Assembly (NCBI RefSeq): GCF_010119245.1
Contig: NZ_WNKG01000005.1
Span: 372,001-436,000 of the forward strand
Direction: 5' to 3'
From: Cyclobacterium salsum
Lineage (GTDB): Bacteria; Bacteroidota; Bacteroidia; Cytophagales; Cyclobacteriaceae
Length of the DNA: 64,000 nt
In this document: piece by piece, positions 9,787-20,048 of the stretch
How positions within the stretch are numbered: the first letter of the stretch is position 1
Layout: each line of letters starts with the position of its first letter
The notes under the pieces: generated by a model
What the model was told of the DNA's origin: nothing
The model's database searches: none
What the model saw: only the letters and a program-made list of their open reading frames with translations
Program-made: the position numbers and the translations under genes

Positions 9787-10005
9787 ATGGCTAAGCAGGC
9801 ATCAATAGAACAGGACGGCACCATCGTTGAAGCATTGTCCAATGCGATGTTTAAGGTGGAGCTTGAAAATGGACATCAATTAATTGCACATATTTCCGGT
9901 AAAATGCGAATGAATTACATCAAAATTTTACCCGGGGACAAAGTGAAATTGGAGATGTCGCCTTATGATCTTTCTAAAGGACGGATTGTTTACCGTTATA
10001 AGTAA
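9787..10005 (+). CDS. infA: Translation initiation factor IF-1
   Basis: IF-1 binds the 30S A site during initiation. The 72-residue product is a single S1/OB domain with [18 protein letters not shown] and [19 protein letters not shown], and ends GRIVYRYK, exactly the family form. The 53 bases to rpmJ contain a small hairpin (CGGAA 10011-10015 with TTCCG 10020-10024). Confidence 0.98.
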   Translation: MAKQASIEQDGTIVEALSNAMFKVELENGHQLIAHISGKMRMNYIKILPGDKVKLEMSPYDLSKGRIVYRYK

Positions 10006-10058
10006 GGTAGCGGAATGGTTTCCGTTGGGAGTAGAATTTAAAGAAAATAATTAGTGAT

Positions 10059-10175
10059 ATGAAAGTTAAAGCATCGATTAAAAAAAGGAGCGTTGACTGT
10101 AAAGTAATCCGCAGAAACGGGAAGCTTTATGTGATCAACAAGAAGAATCCAAAGTTTAAACAAAGACAAGGTTAA
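10059..10175 (+). CDS. rpmJ: 50S ribosomal protein L36 (zinc-free type)
   Basis: A 38-codon gene between infA and rpsM. It begins [15 protein letters not shown] and ends [12 protein letters not shown], the classic L36 (bL36) frame. The zinc-binding set of three Cys and one His of most L36 proteins is reduced to a single Cys at position 14, so this is the C-minus form common in Bacteroidota. It is followed by rpsM after 5 bases, as expected. Confidence 0.96.
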   Translation: MKVKASIKKRSVDCKVIRRNGKLYVINKKNPKFKQRQG

Positions 10176-10180
10176 TTACT

Positions 10181-10558
10181 ATGGCTAGAATTGCAGGTGT
10201 CGATATACCCGACAATAAACGTGGCGAAATAGGCCTTACCTATATATTTGGTATCGGCAGGAGTACAGCAAGGGCCATCCTTATCAAAGCTGGCATTTCT
10301 TTAGATAAGAAAGCAGGGGAGTGGGATGATGACGAATCTACTGCCATCAGGAATATTATTGCTGAGGAGTACAAGACAGAAGGTGTACTTAAATCTGAAG
10401 TGCAGTTAAGTATTAAGCGGTTGATGGACATTGGTTGTTACAGGGGCTTGCGTCACCGGAAAGGATTACCCGTCCGTGGACAAAAAACCAAGAACAACGC
10501 CAGGACCAGAAAAGGTAAGAGAAAAACTGTTGCCAACAAGAAGAAAGCGACTAAATAA
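10181..10558 (+). CDS. rpsM: 30S ribosomal protein S13
   Basis: S13 (uS13) forms bridges from the 30S head to the 50S subunit. The 125-residue product begins [19 protein letters not shown], has the helix-two-turn-helix segment [12 protein letters not shown], and ends in the basic [20 protein letters not shown] tail that reaches the P site. It opens the alpha-operon part of the cluster. Confidence 0.98.
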   Translation: MARIAGVDIPDNKRGEIGLTYIFGIGRSTARAILIKAGISLDKKAGEWDDDESTAIRNIIAEEYKTEGVLKSEVQLSIKRLMDIGCYRGLRHRKGLPVRGQKTKNNARTRKGKRKTVANKKKATK

Positions 10559-10573
10559 ATCCTGACATAGATT

Positions 10574-10972
10574 ATGGCTCAGAAAAGAAACGAAAAGACC
10601 AAAGCTAAAAAGCGGGTTGTTAAAGTAGAAGCAGTGGGTCAGGCCCATATCAAAGCTTCGTTTAATAATATTATCATTTCCATTACCAATAATTCAGGAC
10701 AGGTGATTTCCTGGGCATCTGCTGGTAAAATGGGATTCAGAGGTTCTAAGAAGAATACGCCTTATGCGGCTCAAATGGCTGCTCAAAACTGCGGACAGGT
10801 CGCCTACGATCTTGGTTTGAGAAAGATTGAGGTATTTGTAAAGGGTCCGGGAGCGGGCAGGGAATCTGCCATTAGAACCTTGCAAAACGTGGGGTTGGAT
10901 GTGACTACCATTACCGATGTGACTCCATTGCCACACAATGGTTGTCGTCCTCCAAAACGCAGAAGAGTTTAA
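10574..10972 (+). CDS. rpsK: 30S ribosomal protein S11
   Basis: S11 (uS11) lies on the 30S platform near the Shine-Dalgarno helix. The 132-residue product has [30 protein letters not shown] and the C-terminal [18 protein letters not shown], all diagnostic. Bacteroidota S11 has been linked to reduced use of Shine-Dalgarno sequences, which fits the weak SD signals seen in this window (established for the phylum, not shown here). Confidence 0.98.
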   Translation: MAQKRNEKTKAKKRVVKVEAVGQAHIKASFNNIIISITNNSGQVISWASAGKMGFRGSKKNTPYAAQMAAQNCGQVAYDLGLRKIEVFVKGPGAGRESAIRTLQNVGLDVTTITDVTPLPHNGCRPPKRRRV

Positions 10973-10990
10973 TTTAAAGAAAAAATACGC

Positions 10991-11596
10991 ATGGCTAGAT
11001 ATAGAGGTCCAAAAGCAAAAATTGCCAGAAAATTTGGCGAGCCCATTGAAGGACAAAGCAAAGTGCTTCAGAAGAAAAACTATCCTCCCGGAATGCACGG
11101 AAGAGGAAGAAGAAAGAAGCAGTCCGAATTTGCCATTCAGTTGATGGAGAAGCAAAAAGCCAAATACATTTATGGTATATTGGAGAGGCAATTTGCACGC
11201 ATGTTTAATATTGCCTCCAGAAAAAAAGGAGTAACCGGTGAAAATCTCCTCCAACTTTTGGAAGCCCGATTGGATAATACCGTTTACCGTTTGGGAATAG
11301 CTCCCACCAGAAGAGGTGCTCGTCAATTGGTATCCCATAAGCACATCCTTGTTAATGGTAACTTGGTAAATATTCCATCATTTTTATTGAAACCCGGAGA
11401 CGTGGTGTCTGTCAGGGAGAAATCTAAATCGTTGGAAGCGATTACCGAAAGCCTTAGAGGAAGAGGAACGACCAGGTATAGCTGGTTGGAATGGGATAAT
11501 GGATCCCTCAGCGGGAAATTTGTCAGTATTCCACTAAGGGAAGATATTCCGGAGAACATCAAGGAGCAGCTGATCGTTGAATTGTACTCTAAGTAA
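10991..11596 (+). CDS. rpsD: 30S ribosomal protein S4
   Basis: S4 (uS4) nucleates assembly of the 16S 5' domain; in E. coli it represses the alpha operon. The 201-residue product begins [18 protein letters not shown] and carries an S4 RNA-binding domain with [33 protein letters not shown] around residues 91-123. Unlike zinc-binding S4, the N-terminus has no cysteine cluster. Spacing to rpoA is 31 bases. Confidence 0.97.
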   Translation: MARYRGPKAKIARKFGEPIEGQSKVLQKKNYPPGMHGRGRRKKQSEFAIQLMEKQKAKYIYGILERQFARMFNIASRKKGVTGENLLQLLEARLDNTVYRLGIAPTRRGARQLVSHKHILVNGNLVNIPSFLLKPGDVVSVREKSKSLEAITESLRGRGTTRYSWLEWDNGSLSGKFVSIPLREDIPENIKEQLIVELYSK

Positions 11597-11627
11597 TCAT
11601 TAACATTCCAAAAAAAGAATTAAAGAT

Positions 11628-12617
11628 ATGTCCATATTAGCATTTCAAATGCCAGAGAAAGTGGTAATGGAAAAAGCAGATGATTTTCATGGTCTGTTTA
11701 CCTTCAAACCGCTTGAAAAAGGATACGGGGTAACCATTGGCAATGCCCTAAGAAGGATTCTTTTGTCTTCGCTGGAAGGGTATGCCATTACTGCTGTCAA
11801 ATTACCAGGGGTAGTTCATGAGTTTTCCAGCATAGAGGGAGTGGTAGAAGATGTTACTGACATCATACTTAATCTAAAGCAGGTCAGGTTTAAAAAGATC
11901 CACGATGCCATTGATAATAAAATCACGGTAGAGGTTAAAAATCAGGATGTTTTTACGGCTGGCGATATTGCTAAATTCACCACTTCTTTTGAGGTGTTGA
12001 ACCCTGAATTGGTCATTTGTCACCTCGATGATTCCAAGAGTCTTGAAATTGAGCTTAGTGTCGATAAAGGTAGGGGATACCTGCCCGCAGAAGAGTCCAA
12101 GCCCAAGGAGCAAATTTACGGCACCATTTCAGTAGACGCGATTTTCACGCCTATCAAAAATGTAAAATACCGGATTGAAAATACCCGGGTGGAACAAAAG
12201 ACCGATTATGAGCAACTCATAATGGAAGTGTCCACGGATGGATCCATTCACCCGGAGAAAGCACTTCAGGAGTCGGCTAAGATTTTGATTCAGCATTTCA
12301 TGTTGTTTTCCGATCAAACCATGGTTATTGATGCCCCTGGAAGTGGTGCTATTGAGCCAATTGATGAAGAATACCTTCACATGCGGAAGTTGCTGAAGAC
12401 TTCACTGAGTGATTTGGACCTGTCTGTACGGGCTTTTAATTGCCTGAAAGCAGCAGATGTCAAAACTCTTGGCGACCTGGCGAAACTGGAAATTTCAGAT
12501 ATGATGAAGTTCCGCAATTTTGGTAAAAAATCCCTGGCTGAATTGGAGCAATTGATTCAGGAAAAAGGTCTGACATTTGGCATGGACCTGTCTAAGTATA
12601 AACTTGATGAAGAATAA
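11628..12617 (+). CDS. rpoA: RNA polymerase alpha subunit
   Basis: Alpha dimerises to scaffold core RNA polymerase, and its C-terminal domain contacts activators and upstream DNA. The 329-residue product has the N-terminal domain with [24 protein letters not shown], a linker, and the alpha-CTD (residues about 255-329) with [20 protein letters not shown] and [13 protein letters not shown]. Full length and ordinary. It precedes rplQ by 6 bases. Confidence 0.98.
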   Translation: MSILAFQMPEKVVMEKADDFHGLFTFKPLEKGYGVTIGNALRRILLSSLEGYAITAVKLPGVVHEFSSIEGVVEDVTDIILNLKQVRFKKIHDAIDNKITVEVKNQDVFTAGDIAKFTTSFEVLNPELVICHLDDSKSLEIELSVDKGRGYLPAEESKPKEQIYGTISVDAIFTPIKNVKYRIENTRVEQKTDYEQLIMEVSTDGSIHPEKALQESAKILIQHFMLFSDQTMVIDAPGSGAIEPIDEEYLHMRKLLKTSLSDLDLSVRAFNCLKAADVKTLGDLAKLEISDMMKFRNFGKKSLAELEQLIQEKGLTFGMDLSKYKLDEE

Positions 12618-12623
12618 TTAATA

Positions 12624-13277
12624 ATGAGACACGGTAAGAAATTTAACCATCTAGGTAGAACCGCCTCGCATAGGAAGGCCATGCTTTCGAATATGGCGCA
12701 GTCTCTCTTGGAACACAAGCGGATCAGTACCACACTTGCCAAAGCCAAGGAGCTGCGGAAATACATAGAACCCCTGATCACCAAAGCCAAAATGGATACC
12801 ACTCACAACCGCAGGGTTGCTTTTGGTTACCTGAAAAACAAAGAAGCGATTAAACTTCTTTTTGGAGAGGTGGTAGAAAAAGTAGGAAATCGTCCTGGAG
12901 GATACACACGAATTATCAAAACCGGTTATCGACTGGGGGATAATGCGGAAATGTGTATCATCGAACTGGTAGACTACAACGAATTGTTGTTGAAAGACGA
13001 TAAACCTGCTAAAAAATCCGGTAGACGGAGAAGCAGAAGAGGTTCTGGAAAAGGCACTGAATCCGAAGAATCCACTGGTAACGTGCCGGCATCCGAAAAA
13101 GCGGAGAGCGATAAAGCAGAAAAGAAGGAAAGCCCCAAGACAGCAGCAGATGAAGAATCCGATTCTTCCGATGCCACTGCTGAGAACTCCGCAGAAGAGC
13201 CGAAGGCCTCCACTGAGCAAGAGGACGCAGCAGAAAAAGAGGACGACAAAAAGGATGGCGATAAAAAGTCTGAATAA
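12624..13277 (+). CDS. rplQ: 50S ribosomal protein L17 with long acidic tail
   Basis: L17 (bL17) lies near the tunnel exit. The first about 120 residues are a normal L17: [21 protein letters not shown] and [19 protein letters not shown]. The protein then runs on to 217 residues with a low-complexity tail: a short basic patch ([12 protein letters not shown]) followed by about 80 residues rich in Glu, Asp, Ser, Lys and Ala, predicted disordered. Such tails occur in other Bacteroidota L17 proteins; function unknown. Last gene of the ribosomal cluster. Confidence 0.97.
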   Translation: MRHGKKFNHLGRTASHRKAMLSNMAQSLLEHKRISTTLAKAKELRKYIEPLITKAKMDTTHNRRVAFGYLKNKEAIKLLFGEVVEKVGNRPGGYTRIIKTGYRLGDNAEMCIIELVDYNELLLKDDKPAKKSGRRRSRRGSGKGTESEESTGNVPASEKAESDKAEKKESPKTAADEESDSSDATAENSAEEPKASTEQEDAAEKEDDKKDGDKKSE

Positions 13278-13305
13278 GATATGTCGCTTTTGTAAAGATA
13301 AAATC

Positions 13306-13338
13306 AGGGATTGGCCGTTAGGTTCAATCCCTTTTTTT
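13306..13338 (+). terminator. Rho-independent terminator of the ribosomal cluster
   Basis: Perfect 8-bp stem, AGGGATTG at 13306-13313 with CAATCCCT at 13325-13332, an 11-base loop and a run of seven T. It lies 29 bases after the rplQ stop and before the carA promoter, so it should end the S10-spc-alpha transcript. Confidence 0.85.
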
Positions 13339-13380
13339 ATATCCTTTTCTTTGAATGCTTTCTACTACTTAGAAAATTCT

Positions 13381-13388
13381 TAAATTTG
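13381..13388 (+). promoter_or_regulatory. Candidate carA promoter (-7 element)
   Basis: TAAATTTG fits the Bacteroidota -7 consensus TAnnTTTG and sits between the terminator and carA, 16 bases before the ATG. A TTG at 13351-13353 is 27 bases upstream, longer than the preferred spacing. Confidence 0.5.
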
Positions 13389-13404
13389 CCTATCAAAAAT
13401 AACT

Positions 13405-14496
13405 ATGAACAGAAAAAAAGCCACCCTTCTTTTAGCAGATGGAACGGCCTTCACGGGGAGCCTGGTAGGTAGCCATGGCACCAACGGGGGGGAGATCTGC
13501 TTCAATACCGGAATGACCGGGTATCAGGAGATATATACGGATCCTTCCTATACCGGACAAATCATCGTCAATACCACGCCTCATATCGGAAATTACGGGG
13601 TGGTGGAGGAGGATCAGCAGTCGGTGCGTCCCTTGATTTCCGGGATTGTCGTCAATGATTTTTCCGAAATTTATAGCCGGTTAGATGCCTCGGAGTCCCT
13701 TCAGGAGTACCTGGAAAGGCATGGCATTACCGGGATAGCAGATGTGGATACCCGGAAACTAGTGCGGCATATCCGATCCAAAGGAGCTATGAATGCCATT
13801 ATTAGTTCTGAATTTGACGATCTGGATCAGTTAAAGACCGAACTGGACAAAGTACCTGATATGAACGGGTTGGAATTATCCTCGACCGTTTCCACTAGTG
13901 AACCCTATTTTTACGGAGATGAAAACGCCCCTATTAGAGTAGCTTGTGTGGATTATGGCATCAAAAGGAACATTCTACGATGCCTGGCCGATCGGGGGGT
14001 TTACTGCAAGGTATTTCCAGCAAAGACTACTTTTTCCGAAATGGAAACCTGGAACCCGGACGCTTATTTTCTTTCCAATGGGCCCGGAGACCCGGCAGTA
14101 ATGGAGTATGCGGTCACTACCACCAAGGAAATCCTGAAACAGGATAAGCCCCTATTTGGAATTTGCCTGGGACACCAAATTTTGGCCAGAGCCTGTGATA
14201 TTTCCACCTATAAAATGCATCACGGGCATAGGGGGCTTAACCATCCCATCAAAAACCTGCTGACCGGAAAGAGTGAAATCACCTCCCAGAACCATGGTTT
14301 TGTGGTGACTCGGGAAGATATAGACAAAAACGATCAACTTGAAATTACCCACTTGCACCTAAATGACGGAACGGTAGCCGGCATTAAGTTGAAAAATAAA
14401 CGGGCTTTTTCTGTACAATACCATCCGGAGAGTGCTCCCGGACCGCACGATTCCCGGTATTTATTTGAACAATTTATTTCCCTAATTCAGAACTAA
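13405..14496 (+). CDS. carA: Carbamoyl-phosphate synthase small (glutaminase) subunit
   Basis: Hydrolyses glutamine to feed ammonia to CarB for carbamoyl phosphate, the precursor of pyrimidines and arginine. The 363-residue product has the N-terminal CPSase small-chain domain (GEICFNTGMTGYQEI) and a C-terminal class I glutamine amidotransferase domain with the nucleophile in FGICLGHQI (Cys near residue 254) and the His/Glu pair in VQYHPESAPGPHD near residue 338. carB is not adjacent. eno follows after 20 bases and may be co-transcribed. Confidence 0.97.
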   Translation: MNRKKATLLLADGTAFTGSLVGSHGTNGGEICFNTGMTGYQEIYTDPSYTGQIIVNTTPHIGNYGVVEEDQQSVRPLISGIVVNDFSEIYSRLDASESLQEYLERHGITGIADVDTRKLVRHIRSKGAMNAIISSEFDDLDQLKTELDKVPDMNGLELSSTVSTSEPYFYGDENAPIRVACVDYGIKRNILRCLADRGVYCKVFPAKTTFSEMETWNPDAYFLSNGPGDPAVMEYAVTTTKEILKQDKPLFGICLGHQILARACDISTYKMHHGHRGLNHPIKNLLTGKSEITSQNHGFVVTREDIDKNDQLEITHLHLNDGTVAGIKLKNKRAFSVQYHPESAPGPHDSRYLFEQFISLIQN

Positions 14497-14504
14497 ATCA
14501 TTAA

Positions 14505-15794
<1,290 letters not shown>

Positions 15795-15836
15795 GGCAAG
15801 ACCTTTTGTTGGTATCGTCTAAGATACCATTCGTAG

Positions 15837-15876
15837 AAAAAACCCTTTTGAGGCCCTGGCTTTGAAAGGGTTTTTT
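15837..15876 (+). terminator. Terminator after eno
   Basis: AAAACCCTTT near 15838-15847 pairs with AAAGGGTTTT near 15865-15874, followed by a T-rich run. A second small hairpin (GGTATC 15811-15816 with GATACC 15823-15828) lies just upstream. Together they separate eno from the next gene. Confidence 0.75.
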
Positions 15877-15992
15877 ATTTTACGAAAGAGGCATTTGTTT
15901 TTCTTCACCCTCCCTGCCGTGGAATTGCTTCTTTTTGGGTTTTTGAAAAAGTTATTGGTTTTTAATTCCCAAATACTTAGGTTTATTACAGT

Positions 15993-17213
15993 ATGGGAAT
16001 AAAGAAACGGGTTGCTACCTTTTTTTTAGGGTTATTTATGGCAGGACTACCGATGGCCTTGCCCTTAATGGCCCAAGAAATTACCGTAAAAGGAAGGGTG
16101 GTGGATAGGGAATCAAAGTTACCTCTGCCCTTTGTTACGGTATTTGTTAATAATACGGCAGAAGGTACGGTGGCCAATGAAGAGGGACAATTTGAACTCA
16201 GCATGGCTGCCGGACAGCATGAACTGGTTCTTTCCTTAGTAGGATATGAAAACCTGGTTTTTGCGGATAATTTCTCCGGCAATCTTCCCCGGTTTGTTTT
16301 TCAGATGGACCAAAAGCCAATCGACCTGAATGAGTTACAGGTGGATGGCGAAAGAAGCAGCGAATGGTATGAAAATTTAAGAATCTTTGAATACCATTTT
16401 TTAGGGAATAGCAGGTATGCCTTGAGCTGCAAAATCATCAATCCGGAGGTTTTGGTGATTGACTTTGACGAGTCTGTATTAAAAGTTCACAGTACTGATT
16501 TTCTAACCATAGAAAACCACCAACTGGGATACCGCATCGATTACCTGTTGACTTCCTTTGAATTGGACACCGACAAGAAAAGATTCCATTACCTTGGCTA
16601 TCCCAGGTACACGGAAATGGAAGGCGGAAGAATGAAAAAACGGAGGTGGGAAAGAAACAGGGCTTCGGTCTACCAGGGTTCCTGGTTGCATTTTAAGCGA
16701 AGTATCAGAGACGGCACTACTAGTGAGGCTGGTTTTGAAGTCAGAAAAATGAAACAGGTACCCAACCCGGATCGGCCTTCGGAAAGGGTACTACTCGAGG
16801 CAAAACAGCAATTGGAAATCACCAAAGATTTAGCATTCAGCATTTTCCGAGACTCTCTTTCGCTGATAGCAAAAAAAGAGTCACTCCCGAAAATAATCCC
16901 TAAAGTAGATACAGTACTTTTAAAGGAAAACGATTACAGCCAGGTCATTGATGGAGAGGTTAGCTTAGCGTTTGAGGATTTTTTGGAAATCACCTATACC
17001 AAGGGGAAGGTAAGCAGGGAATACATCAATTCGTTTGTACCGGGACAAGCACCGAAGTCCCCTTATCCAATTTCAATAATGAGCCAAACAGCCCCAGTTT
17101 TGATCTATCCTACCGGCCTGGAGTCCAATCCACTTTCCCTGTATCTGGAAGGGTATTGGAGCTGGCAGAAAATGGGTGATGCGTTACCCATTGATTATGA
17201 ATTTATCAAATAA
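15993..17213 (+). CDS. Exported protein with CarboxypepD_reg-like domain
   Basis: A 406-residue protein with an N-terminal signal peptide (hydrophobic FFLGLFMAGLPMALPLMA, likely cleaved near AQE at residues 27-29). Residues about 29-110 form a carboxypeptidase-regulatory-like beta-sandwich (TVKGRVVDRESKLPLPFVTV, then GTVANEEGQFEL and VGYENLV), the domain that also heads SusC-type receptors. There is no TonB plug or barrel here; the rest (110-406) is a conserved-looking region I cannot assign. Likely periplasmic or outer-membrane associated. An A-variant -7 element (TAGGTTTA, 15978-15985) lies just before the ATG. Confidence 0.75.
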   Translation: MGIKKRVATFFLGLFMAGLPMALPLMAQEITVKGRVVDRESKLPLPFVTVFVNNTAEGTVANEEGQFELSMAAGQHELVLSLVGYENLVFADNFSGNLPRFVFQMDQKPIDLNELQVDGERSSEWYENLRIFEYHFLGNSRYALSCKIINPEVLVIDFDESVLKVHSTDFLTIENHQLGYRIDYLLTSFELDTDKKRFHYLGYPRYTEMEGGRMKKRRWERNRASVYQGSWLHFKRSIRDGTTSEAGFEVRKMKQVPNPDRPSERVLLEAKQQLEITKDLAFSIFRDSLSLIAKKESLPKIIPKVDTVLLKENDYSQVIDGEVSLAFEDFLEITYTKGKVSREYINSFVPGQAPKSPYPISIMSQTAPVLIYPTGLESNPLSLYLEGYWSWQKMGDALPIDYEFIK

Positions 17214-17236
17214 TAAGATTAACCGAATAGCCGTTT

Positions 17237-17268
17237 TTGGAAGGTTGGTATTAGTTTTCCTATATTTG
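17237..17268 (+). promoter_or_regulatory. Candidate promoter for the ftsB-like gene
   Basis: TTG at 17237-17239 and TATATTTG at 17261-17268 are separated by 21 bases, matching the Bacteroidota -33/-7 arrangement. The ATG at 17289 lies 20 bases downstream. Confidence 0.6.
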
Positions 17269-17288
17269 AGGAAACATACAGGGAGACA

Positions 17289-17576
17289 ATGGCGAAATAC
17301 CTTAAGTACACCAAAAACTTCTACTTCGTTTTTACCGTTTTATTCATTGTCTGGATGGTTTTGATTGACAGCAATGACATCATCAGCCATTTCAAGTTAC
17401 GCTCCAAGCTTAGCGATTTGAAAGATCAAAAAGCCTATTACCAGGAGCGGAAAGAAAAAATTCAGGCAGAAAGAGAAGCGTTGCTGAGCAATTACGAACT
17501 GCTGGAAAAGTTTGCTCGGGAGCGCTATTTGATGAAACGGAAAACAGAAGACCTCTATGTTATTGTGGAAGAGTAA
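17289..17576 (+). CDS. Septum formation initiator, FtsB/DivIC-like
   Basis: A 95-residue bitopic membrane protein of the FtsB/DivIC family, which in the divisome pairs with FtsL and FtsQ. It shows a short cytoplasmic N-terminus, one membrane segment (about residues 12-28, FYFVFTVLFIVWMVLI) and a periplasmic coiled coil with heptad-like charge pattern (KLSDLKDQKAYYQERKEKIQ), then the conserved LLEKFARERYLMKRKTEDLYVI. Its last 20 bases overlap the following gene. Confidence 0.85.
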   Translation: MAKYLKYTKNFYFVFTVLFIVWMVLIDSNDIISHFKLRSKLSDLKDQKAYYQERKEKIQAEREALLSNYELLEKFARERYLMKRKTEDLYVIVEE

Positions 17577-18138
17577 ACGCTTGTTATTACTGGGTGTCAT
17601 TTTTTGCCTGACTTATTTTTCTCCAACTACGATAGGAACCGTTCTCGCACAACGCGTTATCTACCCTGAAGACAACCCACCCTTGGAAGAACGAATGTAT
17701 TTTGGGGGCAATGGAAGCCTACAGTTTGGTACCGTTACTTTCGTTGAAGTTTCTCCCCTGGCAGGCGTGATGATAACAGACAGGTATTCGGCGGGCCTGG
17801 GAGTGACCTATCAGTATTTGAATAATCGGTTTTATCAGAATGGGCAGGCCCATATTTACGGAGGTAGAATATTCAACAGGTTTAATGTACTCCCAAAATT
17901 TTTCCTGCATGCCGAATACGAGGCACTCAATGTGGAAGTCGAAAATGTAAATCCCAACACTAACGAAGTTTTTATTACCCGCGACTGGGTGCCCGGTTTG
18001 ATGGGAGGAGCAGGCTATTTTACGCCTTTTGGAGATAGAGGAGGAATGAACTTTATGTTATTGTATAATTTTACCTACGACAACAGAAGATCGCCTTATA
18101 ATGAACCATATGTTATAAGAGTGGGTTTTGTATTCTAA
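17557..18138 (+). CDS. Small outer-membrane beta-barrel-like protein
   Basis: A 193-residue protein with a signal peptide (KRLLLLGVIFCLTYF..., ending near VLAQR at residue 32). The mature part alternates aromatic, glycine and polar residues (FGGNGSLQFGTVTFVEVSPL, SAGLGVTYQYLNNRFY) and ends in an aromatic residue (VIRVGFVF), the pattern of a small eight-strand outer-membrane barrel. No specific function recognised. It overlaps the ftsB-like gene by 20 bases, so translation may be coupled. Confidence 0.65.
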   Translation: MLLWKSKRLLLLGVIFCLTYFSPTTIGTVLAQRVIYPEDNPPLEERMYFGGNGSLQFGTVTFVEVSPLAGVMITDRYSAGLGVTYQYLNNRFYQNGQAHIYGGRIFNRFNVLPKFFLHAEYEALNVEVENVNPNTNEVFITRDWVPGLMGGAGYFTPFGDRGGMNFMLLYNFTYDNRRSPYNEPYVIRVGFVF

Positions 18139-18151
18139 AGCTATCTGAAGC

Positions 18152-18988
18152 ATGGATTCATTTATAGACCGCTTACACCAAGCCCATAACCACTGTCCGG
18201 AATGCCCCTCCCCCAAAGTAATCAACCGGTTTTTTGATGAAATCCTGGGAATGCTTTTTCCAGAGCATGCTCATGAAGTCTATCGGGAGAGGGGAAATCT
18301 GGAATCGAAATTTTTTGATTTGAAGGTACAACTTCGAAAAATCCTGAAAAATAATGTGGAACTCCACCGTGGAGATGGTGAAAAACTTGCCGACTTATTT
18401 TTTGATCGATTAGAGGGAGAAGTGTTTGAAAGGGTACATGAAGACCTTCAAGCAATGTTTGAGGGCGACCCTGCAGCCAAGTCCAAAACAGAAATTATCC
18501 GCTGCTATCCTGGCTTTTATGCGATTGCTGCCTATCGAGTTGCTCACTTGCTACATCGGTTAGGTATCGCTTTGATTCCAAGAATGATTACCGAATATGC
18601 GCATGGCAAAACCGGAGTCGACATACATCCCGGAGCCAAAATTGGCAGGTTTTTCTGTATAGACCATGCGACTGGTATTGTCATTGGGGAAACCACCTTA
18701 GTGGGCGATCGGGTCAAGATCTACCAGGGGGTAACCCTGGGCGCATTAAGTGTAAATAAGGAAGACGCAGACAAAAAGCGCCACCCAACCATCGAAGACG
18801 ATGTGGTTATTTATGCAGGGGCCACTATCCTTGGGGGAGATACGGTCATCGGAAAAGGAAGTGTGGTCGGGGGCAATGTGTGGCTTACCAAAAGCATTCC
18901 CGCAAAAAGTAAAATTTATTACCAAACTAAGATATACGACGGAGCTTCCAATCTTACAGATTTTTATGTATTAAAAAGTGATGCCTGA
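18152..18988 (+). CDS. cysE: Serine O-acetyltransferase
   Basis: Makes O-acetylserine from serine and acetyl-CoA, the first step of cysteine synthesis. The 278-residue product has a helical N-terminal half and a C-terminal left-handed beta-helix of hexapeptide repeats with GVDIHPGAKIGRFFCIDHATG (catalytic His near residue 171), GETTLVGDRVKIYQGVTLGA and DDVVIYAGATILGGDTVIG. The long N-terminal domain resembles the EpsC type. cysM follows after 11 bases, so this is a two-gene cysteine operon. Confidence 0.92.
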   Translation: MDSFIDRLHQAHNHCPECPSPKVINRFFDEILGMLFPEHAHEVYRERGNLESKFFDLKVQLRKILKNNVELHRGDGEKLADLFFDRLEGEVFERVHEDLQAMFEGDPAAKSKTEIIRCYPGFYAIAAYRVAHLLHRLGIALIPRMITEYAHGKTGVDIHPGAKIGRFFCIDHATGIVIGETTLVGDRVKIYQGVTLGALSVNKEDADKKRHPTIEDDVVIYAGATILGGDTVIGKGSVVGGNVWLTKSIPAKSKIYYQTKIYDGASNLTDFYVLKSDA

Positions 18989-18999
18989 ACATCCTATTT

Positions 19000-19878
19000 A
19001 TGAAGTTATTTGAGTTAATCGGGAACACACCATTAATAAAATTAGAAAACATCCCGGTAAATCCAGGGGTAACGATTTACTGTAAACTTGAAGGGCAAAA
19101 CCCCGGCGGTTCTGTTAAGGACCGTGCTGCCTATTATATGATCCGTGCCGCTCTGGACCGGGGAGAAATCAGCAGCGGCTCCAAACTCATCGAAGCCACA
19201 TCTGGTAATACAGGCATTGCTCTGGCCATGGTAGCTAACCTGTTGGGGGTAAACATGACCTTGGTGATGCCGGATAATTCCACAAAAGAGCGAATACTTT
19301 CTATGAAGGCCTATGGGGCAGAACTGATACTTACCCCTGCTGAGAAAACCATTGAATATGCCCGGACCTTAGCGGAAGAAATGGCAGCCAAGGAGGGGTT
19401 TTTTATGTTGAATCAATTTTCAAACCCTGACAATTACCGGGCACATTATCAAACCACCGGTCCGGAAATCTATCAGGATACGAACGGGAAAATTACCCAT
19501 TTTGTCTCCGCAATGGGTACTACCGGCACCATTATGGGAGTCTCAAGGTATCTTAAGGAAAAAAATCCGGAAATTCAGATCGTGGGTACCCAACCCACAG
19601 ATGGGTCCAGTATTCCTGGAATACGGAGATGGTCACCTGAATTTTTACCGAAAATTTTTGAACCGGACCGCGTAGATCAGGTGATCGATGTGAGTCAGGA
19701 TCAAGCCACTGAGATGACCAGACGAATGGCTCGGGAAGAAGGAATCCTTGCCGGGATGAGTAGTGGGGGAGCGCTACACGCCGCCATAAAGTTATCTCGA
19801 ACACTGGAGGAAGGAGTGATTGTTTGCATTACCTGCGACAGGGGAGACAGATACCTAAGTTCAGATTTATTTGGCTAA
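19000..19878 (+). CDS. cysM: Cysteine synthase B (O-acetylserine sulfhydrylase)
   Basis: A PLP enzyme turning O-acetylserine and sulfide (or thiosulfate) into cysteine. The 292-residue product shows the PLP lysine in GGSVKDRAAYY (Lys near residue 40), the substrate loop EATSGNTGIALA, the phosphate-binding MGTTGTIMG and the C-terminal GMSSGGALHAA. Length and the P-G-G-S-V-K-D motif favour the CysM subgroup. It follows cysE directly. Confidence 0.93.
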   Translation: MKLFELIGNTPLIKLENIPVNPGVTIYCKLEGQNPGGSVKDRAAYYMIRAALDRGEISSGSKLIEATSGNTGIALAMVANLLGVNMTLVMPDNSTKERILSMKAYGAELILTPAEKTIEYARTLAEEMAAKEGFFMLNQFSNPDNYRAHYQTTGPEIYQDTNGKITHFVSAMGTTGTIMGVSRYLKEKNPEIQIVGTQPTDGSSIPGIRRWSPEFLPKIFEPDRVDQVIDVSQDQATEMTRRMAREEGILAGMSSGGALHAAIKLSRTLEEGVIVCITCDRGDRYLSSDLFG

Positions 19879-20048
19879 ACCCCATTCAATGAAGGTGTTT
19901 TCTATTTTTTCGGTTGCCGCTAAATCCTGGTAATAGGGAAGGTAGGCAATTCGAAAACGGCTACACCTAAAAAATTCCTTGGCCAAATCTTTCGAATCTG
20001 TTATCTTTCTGACTATGAAAAACGATGCCGCAATTAAAGCTGCCTGTC
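19867..20048 (-). pseudogene. Possible antisense C-terminal gene remnant, unassigned
   Basis: On the minus strand an open frame without an ATG runs from a TGA at about 20047-20049 to a TAA at 19867-19869, overlapping the 3' end of cysM by ten bases and the 5' end of the next gene. Its last 40 codons fill the cysM downstream gap and look protein-like (FRIAYLPYYQDLAATEKIEN then TFIEWGLAK). I do not recognise the family. It could be the stub of a lost convergent gene or chance. Confidence 0.3.
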
